A stretch of 64,000 nt of DNA from Rhodococcus sovatensis (GTDB lineage Bacteria; Actinomycetota; Actinomycetes; Mycobacteriales; Mycobacteriaceae), in assembly GCF_037327425.1 (NCBI RefSeq), contig NZ_CP147846.1:3100001-3164000 (forward strand), read 5' to 3'. Position 1 is the first letter of the stretch, and each line of letters starts with the position of its first letter. This document shows, piece after piece, positions 25,533 through 33,874 of the stretch. The notes beneath the pieces were generated by a model that was given only the letters and a program-made list of their open reading frames with translations, did not search any database and was not told the DNA's origin. The translations under genes and the position numbers were made by a program.

Positions 25533-26315
25533 TCAATCGGTCGATTCCAGCAGTGCGGATTTCAATTTGTCGACGTATGCGCGGTCGAGCGCGAGTGCGT
25601 CGAGGTACCCGTCGAACGAACCGTACAGTTCCCGAACGGCCTCCAGCCCGCGCAGGTAGTACGCCTCTGTGACGCCGACGACGGCATCGGACAATTCGAT
25701 CGGCGATCCGTCGATTCCGGTCGGCCACACCGATCGGAGATGCGCTCTGAGCGGCTCGATGGCAGTGTTGCTGGCCATGTAGTCGGCGAGGATGTCCTGC
25801 TCGTGGACTCCCACCGCCCGCAGCACGGTTGCAACAGTCCATCCGGCGCGGTCCTTACCCGCAGCACAGTGGACCAGAACTCCACCGTCACCCTCGATCA
25901 GTGCACCCGCAACCGTGTTGATGGCTGCCCGGGCACCGTCGAGTGACGGATAAGACGTGTACGCGCGGATCATGTATTCCCGCTGGGCATTCGGGTCCAC
26001 TACAGCACCGACCTCGTGCGGTGCTTTCTCACGTTTACGGTGCTCGTAGGGGACGTTGTGCACTGTCGCGCTCGCAGGTACCCGGTCGATGCCGCTGCGT
26101 TCGATCTCCGACGCACCACGCAAATCGAATACGTGCCGGACGCCGAGTGTCTCCAATTCAGTGACACCCCGGGGGTCGAGCCGGCTGAGTTCGGACGACC
26201 GGAACAGCTTTCCGCTACGCACGACCTCCCCGTCAGCGGTACGCGCACCTCCGACGTCACGAAAGTTCCACGCGCCCGACAACCGAAACTGGTCGGTCGA
26301 TTCGATTCCTGGCAT
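25533..26315 (-). CDS. Tyrosine/lipid phosphatase, PtpB-like
   Basis: A 260-residue protein-tyrosine-phosphatase with P-loop HCAAGKDRAGW (Cys nucleophile and Arg) and an N-terminal NFRDVGG motif, both diagnostic of the PtpB/atypical lipid-phosphatase family; FDLRGASEIE holds the general-acid region. M. tuberculosis PtpB is secreted and removes phosphate from Tyr, Ser/Thr and phosphoinositides; no signal peptide is visible here either. In non-pathogens the role is not established. Confidence 0.87.
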   Translation of the reverse strand: MPGIESTDQFRLSGAWNFRDVGGARTADGEVVRSGKLFRSSELSRLDPRGVTELETLGVRHVFDLRGASEIERSGIDRVPASATVHNVPYEHRKREKAPHEVGAVVDPNAQREYMIRAYTSYPSLDGARAAINTVAGALIEGDGGVLVHCAAGKDRAGWTVATVLRAVGVHEQDILADYMASNTAIEPLRAHLRSVWPTGIDGSPIELSDAVVGVTEAYYLRGLEAVRELYGSFDGYLDALALDRAYVDKLKSALLESTD

Positions 26316-26375
26316 GTGAGCACACTATCCAGACCTCGGCGGCCCAGACCTCGGCGGCCGGTAGTGTTCAGGCGC

Positions 26376-27536
26376 ATGAGCGATCGAAATGCGGCGTTCG
26401 ACGTGATCGTTGTCGGCGGTGGTATCGCCGGTGTGTCGATCGGATACGAACTCGCCACCGATCGATCTGTATGTCTGCTCGAACGCGAATCCACGTTGGC
26501 GTTCCATACGACCGGACGGTCGGCCGCACTGTTCCTCGAGACGTACGGCAACGACGCCATCCGCGCCCTCACCACGGCAAGCCGGGGTTTCCTCACCGAC
26601 CCGCCGGACCATTGGGACTCCGCACTGCTTTCGCCTCGGTCGCTGCTCCAGTTCGCAGCACGTGGCCGCGGGGCCGCACTGGAGTCCGTGTTCGCTCGGG
26701 TACGCGATTTCACGCCCGACGCACAGTTGCTCACCCCGCAGGAAGCCAAGGACCTCTTCCCGCTCCTTCGCCCCGAGCATGTCGATGTGGCTCTGTACGA
26801 ACCAGGTTCGATGGAAGTCGACGTCCATGCGCTGCACCAAGGTTTCGTCCGCGGCCTGCGCGCCCGCGGTGGCGTCGTCGCCACGTCGAGCCGAGTCGCG
26901 AGCCTCCAGCGTCGGGACGGCCTATGGCATCTGGAGTCCGCGGACGGAACCGTCCATCGAGCACCGGTCGTCGTCGATGCCGCAGGCGCCTGGGCGGATT
27001 CGATCGCGGAGACAGCAGGTGCCCGCCGAGTCGGCCTCCGTCCCTTGCGGCGAACGATCTTCATGGTCGCTGCACCCGAGCAACTCGACACCACGACGTT
27101 GCCGACGCTGAGCGACATCGACGAATCGTTCTACCTGAAACCGGAAGGGCACCAGATGTTGTGCTCGCCCGCTGACGAGACGCCGAGCGAACCGCGCGAT
27201 GCTCGCCCCGACGAGATGGAAATTGCGCGTGCACTCGACGCCATCGCCGAGGCAACGACTCTGACGGCTCGCCACGTCCGATCCTCGTGGGCAGGCCTGC
27301 GCAGCTTCGTCGCAGACAGAACCCCCGTGGTGGGGTTCGATCCCACACTCGACGGCTTCTTCTGGTGCGCGGGCCAGGGTGGATATGGGATCCAGACGTG
27401 CGCCGCGCTCGCTCGCGTCGGCGCTGCCCTCGTGCGCGGTGACAATCCGCCGGACGACCTTGTGTCTCGTGGTCTACGCGTAGCTGACCTGGCCCCAGGC
27501 CGATCGGGTGCCACGAACGCAGGCCCACTACCGTGA
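26376..27536 (+). CDS. FAD-dependent D-amino-acid-oxidase-like dehydrogenase
   Basis: A 386-residue DAO-family flavoprotein from ATG 26376. The N-terminal dinucleotide motif is VIVVGGGIAGVSIGYEL, followed by a TTGRSAALFLETYG flavin-contacting segment resembling dye-linked D-amino acid (D-arginine) dehydrogenases. C-terminal WAGLRSFVADRTPVVGFDP and GQGGYGIQT complete the FAD site. It would oxidise a D- or N-substituted amino acid to an imine. Five bases separate it from the Lrp-type regulator. Substrate unproven; proximity to the putative arginine genes suggests a basic amino acid. Confidence 0.8.
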   Translation: MSDRNAAFDVIVVGGGIAGVSIGYELATDRSVCLLERESTLAFHTTGRSAALFLETYGNDAIRALTTASRGFLTDPPDHWDSALLSPRSLLQFAARGRGAALESVFARVRDFTPDAQLLTPQEAKDLFPLLRPEHVDVALYEPGSMEVDVHALHQGFVRGLRARGGVVATSSRVASLQRRDGLWHLESADGTVHRAPVVVDAAGAWADSIAETAGARRVGLRPLRRTIFMVAAPEQLDTTTLPTLSDIDESFYLKPEGHQMLCSPADETPSEPRDARPDEMEIARALDAIAEATTLTARHVRSSWAGLRSFVADRTPVVGFDPTLDGFFWCAGQGGYGIQTCAALARVGAALVRGDNPPDDLVSRGLRVADLAPGRSGATNAGPLP

Positions 27537-27540
27537 ACCG

Positions 27541-28020
27541 ATGACCGATTTCGACCGAACCGACGCCCGCCTACTGCTCGCTCTGTGCGACAAGCCACGC
27601 GCGACCGGTGTAGAGCTGGCGAACAGCCTAGGCCTGTCTCGCAACACCGTTCAGGCACGGCTGACTCGGTGGGAGGACAAGGAGGCTCTCACCCCGATCG
27701 ATCATCGGGTCCGACCACGAAGTCTCGGCTACGCGCTACAGGCATTCGTGACGACTCGGGTCGATCAGCACAAGCTCTCCCAAGTCACCGACCACCTCGA
27801 GACAATTCCGGAGGTGCTCGAGGTTTTCGGCCTCTCCGGCGCCTCGGACATGCACATTCGGATCGCAGCAGTCGATGCGGACGACCTCTACAGAGTCGCC
27901 GGGTTGATTCTCGAAGTTCCTGGAGTGGAACGGACCAACATGTCCATAGCAATGAGCGAACTCATCCCATACCGGACAAAACCCCTGCTCGACCGGGCCT
28001 CAGGAAGACAATCCAGCTGA
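27541..28020 (+). CDS. Lrp/AsnC-family regulator
   Basis: A 159-residue regulator from ATG 27541: N-terminal helix-turn-helix (GVELANSLGLSRNTVQARLTRWE) and a C-terminal RAM/ACT-like effector domain (about 65-145) with LEVFGLSGASDMHIRIAAVDADDLY. Lrp-family proteins sense amino acids. It lies 4 bases after the flavoprotein gene, so it likely controls that gene in response to its amino-acid substrate. Ends near a GC-rich terminator hairpin. Confidence 0.88.
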   Translation: MTDFDRTDARLLLALCDKPRATGVELANSLGLSRNTVQARLTRWEDKEALTPIDHRVRPRSLGYALQAFVTTRVDQHKLSQVTDHLETIPEVLEVFGLSGASDMHIRIAAVDADDLYRVAGLILEVPGVERTNMSIAMSELIPYRTKPLLDRASGRQSS

Positions 28021-28034
28021 TACGAGTCTCGAAC

Positions 28035-28059
28035 CGGCGCCGCCCCCGACGCGGCGCCG
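28035..28059. terminator. GC-rich hairpin between lrp and the monooxygenase gene
   Basis: Perfect 9-bp arms CGGCGCCGC (28035-28043) and GCGGCGCCG (28051-28059) with a 7-base loop, placed between convergent genes. No T-tract follows, so it would be an intrinsic hairpin terminator of the actinobacterial type. Confidence 0.65.
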
Positions 28060-28108
28060 ATCTACTTCGACGGTAGCCCATCGAGGGATTCCTCTCGATC
28101 GAGACTCG

Positions 28109-29794
28109 CTAGAGGTCGCCGAGCCGAAGGGGCGCCAACTCGCCGAAAACATCTCCGGGCCCGGGGTTGCCGGGAACAGACGCACCGCCGAAATGATGTA
28201 CGACGCCCCAGACCGCATTGAGCGCGGTCTGGATGGCGCCCTCGGCCCAACCGGCGGTCCAGGAGATGTCGTCGCCGGCAAGAAAGATCCCGCGGTGGCG
28301 ATCTTCGAACGAGTCCTGCACGAAGTGGCCGAACAGCCGTTCCTGGTACCGGTAGTGTCCGGGCAGATTGGCCTTGAAGGCGCCCATGAAGTCCCGTTCT
28401 GTCTCCCAGGACAGGCTGACCGGTTCGCCGACGATGTGGGATCGAAAGTCGACTCCTGGATAGATCCCCTCCAGTGAACGCAACACGATGTCGGTCCGCT
28501 CTGCCGCGTCGAGTGCCAGCAGCTTCAAGGAATCGTCGGACCACGTGTAGGACAGGCAGATCAATCCTGGTCGCCCGTCACCCTGGTCGAGTAAGTACGT
28601 TCCACGGCTCATCCGATCGGTCAACGTCATGCTGACGATATCGCGTCCGGTCGCGGGATCTTTGTCCTTCCAGAACGGTCGGTCCACGAGGACGAAGACC
28701 TTGGTCGACCCCATGTAGTGGGTACGTTCGATTGCGGTCCAATGATCGATCGGGAGCAGGTCGTCGTCACACGCGATGGTGCTGAGCAGCATCCAACTCT
28801 GAGCTGTCACCACCGCCGAGGGGAACGTCCGTTCGTCGCCGCTGCTGTCGCGCACGACGATTCCCGCGGCGGTCCGCCGCAGACCGACTACCCGCGGCAA
28901 CGGAGTCCCACCGTTCAGCGACGCCACCGACGTACCGGCAGGCCAATACTTCGATTCCACTTCTGTGTTCCACAGTCCGACGGGCAACTGCTGCGCCCCA
29001 CCTACGATGCCCCGGTGGTGATCGTCGGCCGCGGTGACCACGACGCGGAGTATCTCCAGTATCGAGTTGGGATAGTCGGTGTCCCACCCACCGGTTCCGA
29101 ACCCGACCTGACCGAAGACTTCCCGCAGTCGGAACGACCGAAAGTGCTCGGACGCAGCAAGGAAACCGTAGAACGTCTGGTCGTCGAAGCGGACGACCAG
29201 TTCGTTCCACAGTCTCTTGATCGCTGCGGCGTCCCGCGCACGGATCGCCCGCTGCAGCGGGACGAGATCGGCGTGGTCTTCCAAGGTGCGTTGCCATGCG
29301 CGAGCAACCTCCGCGAAGATCTCCGGGAGATCGTCGAGGACGTGTGCGTAGTGGCTTTCGCCCTTCAGGTCGATGACGGTGCTGGGGGTTGCCTCGGCAA
29401 GCGGGTTCGGAAACGGCTCGGTCTGCAACCCGAGCATGTCGAGGTAGCGGAACAGCGCCGTCGACGACGGAGGAAAACGCATCGCACCCATCTCGGCGAC
29501 CACACCGAGATGTCCCGGGAAAGGTACCGACCGCATGCGTCCACCGATCTGGTCCGATTCGTAGACAACCGGTTTCATGCCGAGTTTCATCAGCTCGAAT
29601 GCGGTGACCATGCCCGCCAATCCGCCGCCGATGATCGCCACTTCCGTTCCCACCGCGGAATCCGGTACATGGCCGAGTCCACCGGGGTGAGCCAGATAGT
29701 CGTCATACGCGAACGGGAAGTCGGGTCCGAACATCGTCAACGGGCGTTCGTCCTCGTCGGCGGACGTGCTGTCCGGAGTCACGGGTGTGGTCAT
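28109..29794 (-). CDS. Flavin amino acid 2-monooxygenase (probable arginine 2-monooxygenase; DavB/TMO family)
   Basis: A 561-residue flavin amine-oxidase fold protein. FAD motif VAIIGGGLAGMVTAFEL is followed by the GGRMRS segment. The C-terminal AGDDISWTAGWAEGAIQTALNAVWGVVHH block is characteristic of tryptophan and lysine 2-monooxygenases, which convert amino acids to decarboxylated amides, rather than of simple L-amino acid oxidases. ATG 29794 overlaps the stop of the amidase gene (ATGA). The 561-residue length fits lysine 2-monooxygenase DavB. Arginine is proposed as substrate because an agmatinase-family ureohydrolase is encoded next to it; lysine or tryptophan remain possible. Confidence 0.78.
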   Translation of the reverse strand: MTTPVTPDSTSADEDERPLTMFGPDFPFAYDDYLAHPGGLGHVPDSAVGTEVAIIGGGLAGMVTAFELMKLGMKPVVYESDQIGGRMRSVPFPGHLGVVAEMGAMRFPPSSTALFRYLDMLGLQTEPFPNPLAEATPSTVIDLKGESHYAHVLDDLPEIFAEVARAWQRTLEDHADLVPLQRAIRARDAAAIKRLWNELVVRFDDQTFYGFLAASEHFRSFRLREVFGQVGFGTGGWDTDYPNSILEILRVVVTAADDHHRGIVGGAQQLPVGLWNTEVESKYWPAGTSVASLNGGTPLPRVVGLRRTAAGIVVRDSSGDERTFPSAVVTAQSWMLLSTIACDDDLLPIDHWTAIERTHYMGSTKVFVLVDRPFWKDKDPATGRDIVSMTLTDRMSRGTYLLDQGDGRPGLICLSYTWSDDSLKLLALDAAERTDIVLRSLEGIYPGVDFRSHIVGEPVSLSWETERDFMGAFKANLPGHYRYQERLFGHFVQDSFEDRHRGIFLAGDDISWTAGWAEGAIQTALNAVWGVVHHFGGASVPGNPGPGDVFGELAPLRLGDL

Positions 29795-30621
29795 GAACTT
29801 CCTCTTCCGTCTGCCGAGTACAGGTCCGACCTGCGGTCGGCCAGATGGGTGTTGACCGATCTCGACTGTGCCAACGCGGCGGTGTCGATGTCGACGGTGA
29901 TGGACTCCTGGCTGCGTCCAGCGCGACCGAGTTCGGCCCCGTCCGGCCCGATGGCACAGCTGAGTCCGCAGTACTGCAGATCGGTTTCGCGACCGCACCT
30001 GTTCACGTAGGCGACGAACAGTTGGCTTTCGTATGCCCGTGCCGGCACCACATGTGTTGCCACGATGTCGAAGGGAACCATGAGACCAGTGGGAACGATG
30101 AGCCACTGAGTTCCGGAATCCGAATGCGCGCGAACCGCTTCAGGGAATTCGACGTCGTAACACGTCAGCAGTCCACAAGTTACTCCGTTCATCTCGAACT
30201 GGACGACGAGTTCGGCACCGGGTAAGAAGTGCCCGCGGTCCAGATCGCCGAACAGGTGGGTCTTGCGATACCTGGCCAGCGAGGAGCCGTCGGCCCCGAC
30301 AACCTGAACCGCGTTGTAGACGCCCGGCGCATTCTCGTGGGTCTGGAAGGACAGCTCGGGGTAGCCGTAGACGATTGCGACCCCCGTTCGCCGCGCGAGC
30401 GCTGCCACAGCGTCGAAAATGGGACCGTCCGCCGGTTCGGCACGAGTCCGGACGAGATCGCCGATGTCGTAACCGGTTACCGACATCTCGGGAGTGACGA
30501 GAATGTCCGCGCCGACCGAAGATGCATCTTCGGCAGCGCGGGCGATCACGTCGAGATTGTCGGACGTCTCGCCGGAGAATTCCGGACCTTGGAACAGCGT
30601 TGCTCGTAGGTGCGCAACCAT
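29791..30621 (-). CDS. Nitrilase-superfamily amidase (probable 4-guanidinobutyramide or aminovaleramide amidase)
   Basis: A 276-residue carbon-nitrogen hydrolase with the complete catalytic triad Glu45 (LVTPEMSVTGY), Lys120 (YRKTHLF) and Cys154 (LLTCYDVEFPE). Size and coupling to an amino acid monooxygenase match DavA, which hydrolyses the amide produced by DavB. It would convert the monooxygenase product to the free acid plus ammonia. It starts 2 bases beyond the XRE-cupin stop and is fused by overlap to the monooxygenase, giving an operon regulator-amidase-monooxygenase. Confidence 0.8.
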   Translation of the reverse strand: MVAHLRATLFQGPEFSGETSDNLDVIARAAEDASSVGADILVTPEMSVTGYDIGDLVRTRAEPADGPIFDAVAALARRTGVAIVYGYPELSFQTHENAPGVYNAVQVVGADGSSLARYRKTHLFGDLDRGHFLPGAELVVQFEMNGVTCGLLTCYDVEFPEAVRAHSDSGTQWLIVPTGLMVPFDIVATHVVPARAYESQLFVAYVNRCGRETDLQYCGLSCAIGPDGAELGRAGRSQESITVDIDTAALAQSRSVNTHLADRRSDLYSADGRGSS

Positions 30622-30622
30622 G

Positions 30623-31270
30623 TCATCCCCTGACCGACGGAGGTTTTTCGGGTAGAGCAGGATTCAGCACCCAGAGCACGCGAGCACCGACGTCACCGGC
30701 TTCGAAGCTGTGGTGTCGGCGCGGGGAGAACGTGAAGGCGTCGCCGCATTCGAGTACGACCTCCTCGGAAACGACGCCCCCGGGCACATCGCCGTCGAAC
30801 CGTATGGTCAACCCGCCGCTGAGCACGTGCACGAAATTGACGTCCAGCGGCAGGGAGTAGCTTTCTGCACCGCTACCTCCGCCCGCCTCCAGCTCTCCGA
30901 GGAGAACCTGAATTCTCCGCTCCCCCAACGGCGTAAGGAGGAACTCCGTCATCTTCTCGCCGCCGAACGCGACTCGAGGAAGCGCTCCTGCCCGCACCAG
31001 CTCACCGGCAGGTGCAGTGTCGAACAAGGATCCGACCTCGAGATCGAGGGCAGCACACACCCGTACCAGCGTCGCCACCGACGGGTTGACGTGGTCACGT
31101 TCGAGTTTCGAGAGAAACCCCTTGGTGACACCGCACGTTTCGGCGACATCGTCGAGGGTCAGTCGACGCGCTCGTCTCGCATCTTTGAGACGCCTACCGA
31201 TTCTGGGCGCAGCAGCCGTGGGTTCAGCAGCCGTCGGTTCAGCTGCAGTGGACATCGAGACCGTCGACAT
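30623..31270 (-). CDS. XRE-cupin transcriptional regulator (PuuR-like)
   Basis: A 215-residue regulator with an HTH_3 domain (about 22-80, [28 protein letters not shown]) and a C-terminal cupin (about 120-205) that likely binds an amine or amino acid. The N-terminal tail has a threefold TAAEP-type repeat. AAGGAGGA abuts an ATG at 31276, so the ATG at 31270, with 6-base spacing, is the better start. First gene of the amidase/monooxygenase operon and divergent from the ureohydrolase; PuuR-type regulators control polyamine and arginine catabolism. Confidence 0.82.
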   Translation of the reverse strand: MSTVSMSTAAEPTAAEPTAAAPRIGRRLKDARRARRLTLDDVAETCGVTKGFLSKLERDHVNPSVATLVRVCAALDLEVGSLFDTAPAGELVRAGALPRVAFGGEKMTEFLLTPLGERRIQVLLGELEAGGGSGAESYSLPLDVNFVHVLSGGLTIRFDGDVPGGVVSEEVVLECGDAFTFSPRRHHSFEAGDVGARVLWVLNPALPEKPPSVRG

Positions 31271-31391
31271 CGTCATTCCTCCTTCGCGCGTGCACCACGA
31301 GTATCACGTGAGGAAACATGAGTTGACAAGTCGGTCGACCACGACGACGCTCACAGTCGATGCGAGTCACCTTCGACGAAAGAAGCGGAAG
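31271..31391. promoter_or_regulatory. Divergent control region of the putative arginine catabolic genes
   Basis: 121 bases between the XRE-cupin and ureohydrolase starts. It contains a perfect 8-base palindrome TCACGTGA at 31304-31311, a candidate regulator site, and a TTGACA (31323-31328) that could be the -35 of the rightward promoter. Assignment to a particular regulator is not possible. Confidence 0.45.
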
Positions 31392-32360
31392 ATGAGCACC
31401 CCGGATTCACCTGCCAGTCCCGCCACTCCCGTTGGCCCCGTCGACGCCACCAAGGTGCCTCGCTACGCCGAGCCGACCACGTTCGGGCGCCTGCCGCGTC
31501 TCGACGAGGTTTCGCGGGCCGACGTCACCATCCTCGGCGTGCCGTTCGATTCCGGAGTCAGCTACCGGCCGGGAGCTCGGTTCGGCCCGAGCCACATTCG
31601 CGCGTCGTCGAAACTGCTACGCCCGTACAACCCTGCCCTGAAGGTGTCGCCGTTCGCCAACCAACAGGTGGCCGATTTCGGCGATATCGGCGTCAACCCC
31701 TTCGACATCGCCGAAGCTCTCGCGACCGTCGAATCCGCAGTGACAGGCCTCCGTGCCGATGGCTCGTCCATCCTCACACTCGGTGGTGACCACACGATCG
31801 CGCTCCCCATTCTCCGTTCGCTGGCTCGCGATCACGGGCCCGTGGCCGTATTGCATTTCGACGCCCATCTCGATACCTGGGACACCTACTTCGGAGCCCC
31901 GTACACGCACGGGACCCCGTTTAGGCGCGCGAGCGAAGAGGGCCTGATCGATCTGGAACGCTCCCAGCACATCGGTATTCGCGGGCCCCTCTACAGCGAA
32001 AAGGATCTCGAGGACGACCGCGTCCTCGGCTTCCAAGTCATCAGGTCCGACGACTACGAATTCGACGGCGTCGCGAGCATCGTCGACCGAATGCGAGCCC
32101 GTCTGGACACAGGCCCCGTGTACGTCTCGGTCGACATCGATGTGCTCGATCCATCCCATGCCCCCGGTACCGGGACGCCCGAGGCCGGCGGCATGACCTC
32201 TCGCGAACTACTGAACACGCTGCGCGGGCTCGTCGGGCTGAATGTGGTGGGCGCCGACATCGTCGAAGTTGCTCCTGCCTACGACCACGCCGAAATCACC
32301 GGTATCGCTGCGGCGCACGTCGCGTACGAACTTCTGTCGGTCCTGGCCCTGAACCGCTGA
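31392..32360 (+). CDS. Ureohydrolase of the agmatinase/guanidinobutyrase family
   Basis: A 322-residue binuclear manganese ureohydrolase. Metal ligands are visible in GGDHTIALP, the DAHLDTWD motif and [22 protein letters not shown]. The family hydrolyses guanidino groups to amine plus urea: agmatine, 4-guanidinobutyrate or guanidinopropionate. No arginine decarboxylase is nearby, whereas an amino acid monooxygenase and an amidase are, so guanidinobutyrase (GABA plus urea) is the best-supported guess. Start ATG 31392; 19 bases precede the PucR gene, implying cotranscription. Confidence 0.85.
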   Translation: MSTPDSPASPATPVGPVDATKVPRYAEPTTFGRLPRLDEVSRADVTILGVPFDSGVSYRPGARFGPSHIRASSKLLRPYNPALKVSPFANQQVADFGDIGVNPFDIAEALATVESAVTGLRADGSSILTLGGDHTIALPILRSLARDHGPVAVLHFDAHLDTWDTYFGAPYTHGTPFRRASEEGLIDLERSQHIGIRGPLYSEKDLEDDRVLGFQVIRSDDYEFDGVASIVDRMRARLDTGPVYVSVDIDVLDPSHAPGTGTPEAGGMTSRELLNTLRGLVGLNVVGADIVEVAPAYDHAEITGIAAAHVAYELLSVLALNR

Positions 32361-32379
32361 ACACCTATCATGGTGCGCG

Positions 32380-33564
32380 ATGACACCTGATCCCGCTGCG
32401 GCTGCGCGCGACGAAACTCGAGGTCGCGTGGCCGATCTCGCAGCCGAAGACGCCGGCGGACTGTCCACCGCCCTCCTCGGCGACTTCCTCGACGTATTGA
32501 CGTCTGCGGTAGCCGACGGCCGACCATTGTCGAGGCGACAACTTCGTACGCTGCGTACTCACGGCGACACCGCCGCACTCCAGGGAGTCGCTCTTCGCGC
32601 ACTTCTCGATCTGTATCTGTCCTCGGCGTGGCGGTTGTGGAGAACCCTCCCGGCAGTAGTCGATGCAGAACGAAACCCGAACGCCGTCGTCACCGCGGGC
32701 GAGGTCATGCTGCATGCCGTCGACGACGCGGTAGCCGAACTCACCGAAGGATTTCAGCTCGCGCGCCGGACTCTCGTTCGAGCGGAGGTTTCGGCGCGGC
32801 GAGAGTTCGTCGACGACTTGCTCTCCGGAAGTGCCGACATCGCAGGGGTGATGGGACGCGCCGAGAACTTCGGGCTGGATCTGAGCGGCCCGCATGCCGT
32901 GGTCGTAGTGACAGCATCGACACCGTTCACCGACGGCGGTGCGGTGATCACCGACGTCGAGCGAGCAGTGGAAGGCCGGAAGGCCGATTCCGAGACCCTG
33001 GTTGCCAGCAAGGAGGGTCGGTTGGTCGTCGTATTCGCGGCGCCCGATCGCACCGCGGTCGAGTACGTAGTCGAGCGAGTTCGTAGTGCCACCGAGAGAC
33101 GGAGCGATTCGACCGGGTGGGTCCGAAGGATAGGCGTCGGGCGGACCGGCCCCAGCGTGACCGGCGTTGCGTCGTCCTATCGGGAAGCCCTCGATGCCCT
33201 CGACCTCGGAGCCAAGCTCGGGCTGGATGCGCCGGTGGTCGACGCTCGCGAGCTGCTTGTCTACCGGGTGTTGTTGGACGATCGACCGGCGATCTCGGAT
33301 CTCGTGCACACAGTCTTGACACCGCTGCTGTCGGCGAGGGGCGGAGCCGAACCTCTGTTGAACACGTTGTTCACATATTTCGGTACCGGCGGCAACTCCG
33401 CGGAGACCGCGCGTTCGATGCACCTGTCGGTCCGCGCCGTCACCTACCGCCTCGCGCGAATAGCGGAGTTGACCGGCCACGACGTGAGCGAACCGAGTGA
33501 GCGGTTCGCTCTGCAAACGGCCGTCTACGGTGCTCGACTTCTGGGCTGGCCTTCCGCCGACTGA
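32380..33564 (+). CDS. PucR-family regulator
   Basis: A 394-residue regulator. A central GGDEF-like, non-catalytic domain (about 165-285) precedes a C-terminal HTH_30 helix-turn-helix (LLNTLFTYFGTGGNSAETARSMHLSVRAVTYRLARIAELTGHD), the hallmark of PucR/CdaR regulators. These activate nitrogen-scavenging genes such as purine or amino-acid catabolism. It lies 19 bases after the ureohydrolase gene and probably activates this local pathway. Ends just before an 8-bp hairpin. Confidence 0.87.
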   Translation: MTPDPAAAARDETRGRVADLAAEDAGGLSTALLGDFLDVLTSAVADGRPLSRRQLRTLRTHGDTAALQGVALRALLDLYLSSAWRLWRTLPAVVDAERNPNAVVTAGEVMLHAVDDAVAELTEGFQLARRTLVRAEVSARREFVDDLLSGSADIAGVMGRAENFGLDLSGPHAVVVVTASTPFTDGGAVITDVERAVEGRKADSETLVASKEGRLVVVFAAPDRTAVEYVVERVRSATERRSDSTGWVRRIGVGRTGPSVTGVASSYREALDALDLGAKLGLDAPVVDARELLVYRVLLDDRPAISDLVHTVLTPLLSARGGAEPLLNTLFTYFGTGGNSAETARSMHLSVRAVTYRLARIAELTGHDVSEPSERFALQTAVYGARLLGWPSAD

Positions 33565-33578
33565 AAGACCAGCCGAAA

Positions 33579-33597
33579 ATTGCCGGTTTCCGGCAAT
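33579..33597 (+). terminator. Hairpin after the PucR gene
   Basis: ATTGCCGG (33579-33586), loop TTT, CCGGCAAT (33590-33597): a perfect 8-bp stem 15 bases after the stop codon. The same bases contain GTTT spaced 15 from GGGCAT (33605-33610), a weak SigF-like promoter match for the next gene pair. Confidence 0.6.
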
Positions 33598-33718
33598 CGA
33601 AAACGGGCATACATGTCCGACATCCGACGATGACTGCCGTATTCACAACAGGCACACTGGAGTAGTCGCGGCCGTTGGTCCGCCGCTCCACATCGTCGCC
33701 CGAAAGGAGCACCGTTTC

Positions 33719-33874
33719 ATGGCGTCACTGATGCAGAAGCTGCAGGTGTTCTCCCGCAGCCCCCGAGGTAAGAAGCTGATTGCGCAAGCACGTGCGTACG
33801 CCACCAAACCCGAGAACCAGGCAAAGTTGAAGAGCCTCGGGTCTCGGCTTACGAGTAAGGACACTCGCCGATGA
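33719..33874 (+). CDS. Small basic protein coupled to TerC
   Basis: A 51-residue protein (MASLMQKLQVFSRSPRGKKL..., ending SLGSRLTSKDTRR), strongly basic and probably cytosolic or nucleic-acid-associated. A good AAAGGAGC ribosome site lies 11 bases before ATG 33719, and the stop overlaps the terC start in an ATGA. The pattern of a small protein in front of a membrane protein with tight coupling argues that it is real. I do not recognise a described function. Confidence 0.72.
   Translation: MASLMQKLQVFSRSPRGKKLIAQARAYATKPENQAKLKSLGSRLTSKDTRR

Noticed and set aside
26329..26358. 15-base tandem duplication between the PtpB-like and flavoprotein genes
   Set aside because: Only two copies, non-coding, no sign of a functional array.
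33565..33718. yybP-ykoY manganese riboswitch expected in front of a TerC-type gene
   Set aside because: I could not find the conserved paired loops; only a short terminator hairpin and a weak promoter-like match are present.
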